Below, in pieces: positions 48,781 to 52,122 of a stretch of 52,122 nucleotides of DNA. Source of the DNA: an uncultured Gammaproteobacteria bacterium. GTDB lineage: Bacteria > Pseudomonadota > Gammaproteobacteria > PS1 > Pseudothioglobaceae. The first letter of the stretch is position 1, and every line of letters starts with the position of its first letter. Where the stretch lies: NCBI GenBank assembly GCA_902512305.1, contig CABXIU010000011.1:1-52122 (forward strand), read 5' to 3'. Under the pieces are notes generated by a model. That model had not been told where the DNA came from, made no database searches, and was given only the letters and a program-made list of their open reading frames with translations. Both the position numbers and the translations under genes were made by a program.

Positions 48781-49253
48781 TGTCCTATTTAAAAGCTAAA
48801 AAATTAAGTGAACTATTGATTTTAAAAAATATGTCTATCGCTATAGCTGAATCTTGCACTGGAGGTTCAATATCTAGCTCACTAACTTCAATTCCAGGGG
48901 CTTCGAACTATTTTAATTGTGGCTTTATAACTTATAGCAACCAGTCTAAAGTAAATATGCTTGGTGTTGACCCTAAGGCAATTGAATTATTTGGTGCTGT
49001 GAGTGAAAAAGTTGCCTATGAGATGGCAATGGGTGCTGGTCAAAAATCTCAGAGCGATTTAGCTGTCTCAGTTACAGGAATTGCTGGACCTTCTGGAGGT
49101 ACTCCAGAGAAGCCAGTTGGCATGGTATGTTTTGGTTTTTATATGAATAGAAATGTTGAAACTACCACCCAATTTTTCTCCGGCGTTAGGTCTGAAATTG
49201 TATCTGAGAGCATTGCATTTGCTTTAACAGAATTGACATTGAAAATCGAATGA
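48780..49253 (+). CDS. pncC: Nicotinamide-nucleotide amidase (CinA C-terminal domain)
   Basis: 157-aa stand-alone CinA C-terminal domain, deamidating nicotinamide mononucleotide in pyridine-nucleotide recycling. Motifs are [39 protein letters not shown] and [18 protein letters not shown]. The start overlaps the pepN stop (TAATG) and the end overlaps dusA by 4 bp (ATGA). Confidence 0.93.
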   Translation: MSYLKAKKLSELLILKNMSIAIAESCTGGSISSSLTSIPGASNYFNCGFITYSNQSKVNMLGVDPKAIELFGAVSEKVAYEMAMGAGQKSQSDLAVSVTGIAGPSGGTPEKPVGMVCFGFYMNRNVETTTQFFSGVRSEIVSESIAFALTELTLKIE

Positions 49254-50227
49254 ATCATTCTCTAGTCTCCATTGCTCCAATGATGGATTGGACGGATAAA
49301 CATTGTAGATATTTTTATCGTCTCATTAGTAAAAATGTTCAGCTATATACTGAAATGATTACGACAAAAGCAATCCTGCGAGGTGATAAAAATCGATTAT
49401 TAGATTTTAATACTAGTGAAAACCCATTAGTTTTACAGCTTGGTGGAAGCGATCCTAAGGAGATGGCAGAATGTTCTTTAATTGCGCAAGATTGGGGTTA
49501 TGATGAGGTAAATATTAACGTTGGATGTCCATCTGACAGAGTTCTTTCAGGAAGTTTTGGTGCGTGTCTTATGAAAGAGCCTAATCTTGTCGCTCAGTGC
49601 GTTGATAGTATGATGCAAAAGTGTGATATCCCAGTAACAGTAAAGCATCGAATAGGGATTGATGAGATGGAGAGCTACAATCAGTTGTCAGATTTTGTTG
49701 ACCGAATAAGTGATAAGGGCTGCCAACACTTTATTGTACATGCTCGCAAAGCTTGGCTAAGAGGGTTAAGTCCAAAAGAAAATCGAACAATACCACCACT
49801 CAACTATCCTTGGGTATATAAGCTAAAAAAGGATTTTCCAAAGTTAAAATTTTCCATTAATGGCGGCATTGAAAATTGTAAAGAGATTTCTAAGCATTTA
49901 ACAAAAGTTGACGGTGTAATGCTTGGAAGGTCTATCTATCACAATCCATTTTTACTTGATGAAATTGAAGGATTTATATTTAAAAATAAAAAAAGTTCGA
50001 TTAATCGAGAACAGATTCTTAAAAAATATATGTCTTATATAAGTGATCAATCTCAAAAAGGAGTTCCTATAAGATCTATGACTAGACATATTTTGGGTTT
50101 ATATCATGGTGAGGCTAATGCAAAGCTATTTAGAAGATTACTAAGTGGAAAAATAGTAGAATTAGGCCACTTGAATGACTGGCTATATTTTAAAAAAAAT
50201 AGTTCAACTGAGATTAAAAGCTTTTAA
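49250..50227 (+). CDS. dusA: tRNA-dihydrouridine(20/20a) synthase
   Basis: 325-aa FMN enzyme reducing uridine 20/20a in the tRNA D-loop. Motifs are [54 protein letters not shown] (catalytic Cys), [10 protein letters not shown] and [19 protein letters not shown], the last typical of DusA over DusB/C. It is the link between the pepN-pncC unit and ftsA, where ftsQ would usually be. Confidence 0.95.
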   Translation: MNHSLVSIAPMMDWTDKHCRYFYRLISKNVQLYTEMITTKAILRGDKNRLLDFNTSENPLVLQLGGSDPKEMAECSLIAQDWGYDEVNINVGCPSDRVLSGSFGACLMKEPNLVAQCVDSMMQKCDIPVTVKHRIGIDEMESYNQLSDFVDRISDKGCQHFIVHARKAWLRGLSPKENRTIPPLNYPWVYKLKKDFPKLKFSINGGIENCKEISKHLTKVDGVMLGRSIYHNPFLLDEIEGFIFKNKKSSINREQILKKYMSYISDQSQKGVPIRSMTRHILGLYHGEANAKLFRRLLSGKIVELGHLNDWLYFKKNSSTEIKSF

Positions 50228-50269
50228 TAGTTTGGTAAAATTTTTATAAACTTCTTTCATTAAATTAAT

Positions 50270-51490
50270 ATGGCAGGCAACCACTTTGTAGCAAGCATCG
50301 ATATAGGAACAGAAAAAATTGCTCTACTAGTTGCTGAACAAGAGGAGGATGACTATCTACGAATATTTGCATATAATGCTTGTCCTTCCAAAGGGGTTGA
50401 AAGAGGGTCTATTTCTTCGATTGACTTTTTGTCCAGAGAAATTACGCAATTAATTAAAAAAACTGAGGAAGGTTTTGACCTTGATTTAATTAGAGTTCGT
50501 GTCAACATTTCTGACACCCACCTTACCTGTAAAGATAGTAGTTCACAGATTCGAGTTGATGAACAAGTAAAACTTGAGGATTTAGAATCAGTTCTTGATT
50601 CTGCTGCGGCGATTACAACATCAACCAATAAACAAGAAATCCATACTATTAAAAAGAAGTTCACGATTAATGAGGAGTCTGAGGTAGATGATCCAATGGA
50701 TATGGAGGCTAACGTATTGGAGGCTAAAGTTCATATCATTACTGTTTCAAGTTCAAGTGTTAGAAATATTGAAAACTGTCTCAAGCAAAGTAATCTTGAA
50801 GTTGAAGATATAGTACTTAACTCTATAGCTAAATCTCACGCAGTATTGACCCAAGAACAGAAAAATAGTGGGGTATGTTTGCTTGATATTGGCGCAGGAG
50901 TGACAAGTTATTCAGTATTTCAAGAAGAGGGTATTGTTCAAAGTGGCATTATTGCAATGGGTGGTGATGATGTAACAGAAGAAATTGCATATGCTTTTGA
51001 TACTTCTCTCGAAGAAGCAAAAAGATTAAAAGAGAATTATGGTGTTGCTAAAACATTGTCTCAATCTGATGATAGATTCATTGATTTCACTCAGGCAAAT
51101 AACAATGAAGAGCGTCAACTCTCTTGCTTAGATTTGAGTGAGGTGATAGAAGAGACCTATCGAGAGATTTTTGAGGCTTTAAAAAATGAGCTAAAGCATC
51201 GCAAATTAGATACTATTATCAAATCAGGTTTTGTTCTTTGTGGAGGAGGCTCAGAAATCAATTCTATCGAAGAGCTTATTCGTAATTTTTTTTCAAAAAG
51301 GGTGAAACTGGGTACAATTCAAAGATCAAGAATTGGTGGCTTAGAAGCTATTCTTACTGACTATCGATATACTGGGAGTATAGGACTTTTATTGCATGAG
51401 GGTGATTTAAACAAAAGAAAGTCCATTGTTTCTAATCGTAATAATGGAGTTTTAGATAAATTAAAAGGCACATTTGCAAAAAATTTCTAA
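50270..51490 (+). CDS. ftsA: Cell-division protein FtsA
   Basis: 406-aa actin-like divisome protein that tethers FtsZ to the membrane. Phosphate 1 (ASIDIGTEKIALLVAE), phosphate 2 (LLDIGAGVTSYSVF) and adenosine motif (FVLCGGGSEINSIEELI) are present. The SHS2 (1C) region lies between residues about 85 and 160. The C-terminal membrane-binding amphipathic helix is intact (LDKLKGTFAKNF). No frameshift or missing motif was seen. The upstream gene is dusA, not ftsQ, and the downstream gene is lpxC after 3 bp, not ftsZ. Confidence 0.94.
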   Translation: MAGNHFVASIDIGTEKIALLVAEQEEDDYLRIFAYNACPSKGVERGSISSIDFLSREITQLIKKTEEGFDLDLIRVRVNISDTHLTCKDSSSQIRVDEQVKLEDLESVLDSAAAITTSTNKQEIHTIKKKFTINEESEVDDPMDMEANVLEAKVHIITVSSSSVRNIENCLKQSNLEVEDIVLNSIAKSHAVLTQEQKNSGVCLLDIGAGVTSYSVFQEEGIVQSGIIAMGGDDVTEEIAYAFDTSLEEAKRLKENYGVAKTLSQSDDRFIDFTQANNNEERQLSCLDLSEVIEETYREIFEALKNELKHRKLDTIIKSGFVLCGGGSEINSIEELIRNFFSKRVKLGTIQRSRIGGLEAILTDYRYTGSIGLLLHEGDLNKRKSIVSNRNNGVLDKLKGTFAKNF

Positions 51491-51493
51491 CGT

Positions 51494-52122
51494 ATGGTTA
51501 AACAAAGAACAATTAAGAAAACTGTTAAAGCTCGTGGGGTTGGTATTCACAGTGGGAAAGTAGTCAATTTAAAATTGATTCCTGCGGCAGTTGATCATGG
51601 TGTTGTATTTAAAAGATTAGATGCTGGAGGTAGGCAGGTTCATGCTCATAGTGCATTTGTTAACGAAGTTATTTTGTCGACTGGAATTGAGAGTCAGGGT
51701 GTTAAAGTATCTACAATTGAGCATTTAATGTCTGCGCTTTCTGCTCTTGGTGTAGATAATCTTTTGGTTGAGCTTGACTCATTTGAGGTACCGATAATGG
51801 ATGGTTCTTCAGCACCTTTCGTATTTTTGGTTCAGTCTGCAGGTATTGAAGAGCAGGATGCACCAAAAAGATTTATAGTAATCAGGGATAAAGTTAGAGT
51901 AGAAAATGGGGAGTCATGGGCACAAGTTTCTCCTCACAATGGATTTAAAGTTTCGTTAGAGATTGATTTTGAACACAAAAAAATAAAAGAAAGTGGGCAA
52001 AAACTAACTATTGATTTTGCTGAACAATCATATCTTAAAGAAATATCACGAGCAAGAACATTTGGCTATGAAAAGGATGTTGAAATGCTGCAAAAAGAAA
52101 ATCTTGCTCTTGGGGCAAGTAT
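51494..52122 (+). CDS. lpxC: UDP-3-O-acyl-N-acetylglucosamine deacetylase, 3' truncated
   Basis: The first 209 codons of LpxC, running off the right edge. It begins [22 protein letters not shown], the family's N-terminus. [17 protein letters not shown] contains the zinc-binding His, and [13 protein letters not shown] and SRARTFGY are also typical. It makes lipid A and its presence shows a Gram-negative outer membrane. It starts 3 bp after ftsA, presumably in the same transcript. Confidence 0.95.
   Translation, partial: MVKQRTIKKTVKARGVGIHSGKVVNLKLIPAAVDHGVVFKRLDAGGRQVHAHSAFVNEVILSTGIESQGVKVSTIEHLMSALSALGVDNLLVELDSFEVPIMDGSSAPFVFLVQSAGIEEQDAPKRFIVIRDKVRVENGESWAQVSPHNGFKVSLEIDFEHKKIKESGQKLTIDFAEQSYLKEISRARTFGYEKDVEMLQKENLALGAS

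Overview
The window is AT-rich, gene-dense bacterial chromosome. Gene content (lpxC, ftsA, RNase E, aroC, aroE, pyrF, uvrB, ubiquinone-type hydroxylase) and overall style point to a marine gammaproteobacterium. A heterotrophic member of the Thioglobaceae (SUP05/Arctic96BD-19 group) is my best guess, but that is inference from gene content and base composition, not a phylogenetic result. I see no rRNA, CRISPR array, insertion sequence or prophage. No stretch longer than about 300 bp lacks a gene; the longest gaps are about 31855-32108, 43305-43564 and 36307-36523.

Region 1 (1-11700, all + strand) is a catabolic island for the reductive uracil/thymine pathway. It holds the end of an omega-amino acid aminotransferase, (methyl)malonate-semialdehyde dehydrogenase, beta-ureidopropionase, dihydropyrimidinase, both subunits of NAD(P)H dihydropyrimidine dehydrogenase (PreT, PreA) and a RutR-type TetR regulator. 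These run almost without gaps into prpB-prpC-prpD of the methylcitrate cycle. Thymine breakdown gives propionyl-CoA by way of methylmalonate semialdehyde, and the prp genes dispose of it, so the island forms one metabolic unit. A near-perfect RutR operator (TGACCA-AG-TGGTCA) lies just upstream of preT. Between beta-ureidopropionase and dihydropyrimidinase lies a 46-codon ORF whose N-terminus looks like that of an ABC-transporter ATPase; it is probably the scar of a deleted uptake system.

Region 2 (11690-17664) looks like imino-acid/amino-acid catabolism: an Ldh2-type imine reductase, a proline-racemase-superfamily enzyme with a Ser/Cys active-site pair, a saccharopine-dehydrogenase-like protein and two FAD-dependent DAO-family oxidases.

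Region 3 (17700-25371) is mixed accessory sequence: a SnoaL-like protein, small secreted and membrane proteins, a phytanoyl-CoA dioxygenase-like enzyme, an alpha/beta hydrolase, a two-gene locus with a ribbon-helix-helix-like protein behind three TGTATAC sites, an EamA transporter, an MlrC-type (M81) peptidase and an aldehyde dehydrogenase.

Region 4 (25368-52122) is mostly housekeeping: aspC, uvrB, aroC, pyrF, pdxH, aroE, rne, uppP, pepN, pncC, dusA, ftsA, lpxC, tRNA-Arg(CCT) and tRNA-Val(GAC). Mixed in are lipoproteins, a cytoplasmic reductive-dehalogenase-like Fe-S protein and an MsrA-thioredoxin-MsrB fusion. At the right edge ftsA is followed after 3 bp by lpxC, so ftsZ is missing from its usual place. 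This is the most striking structural anomaly in the window.
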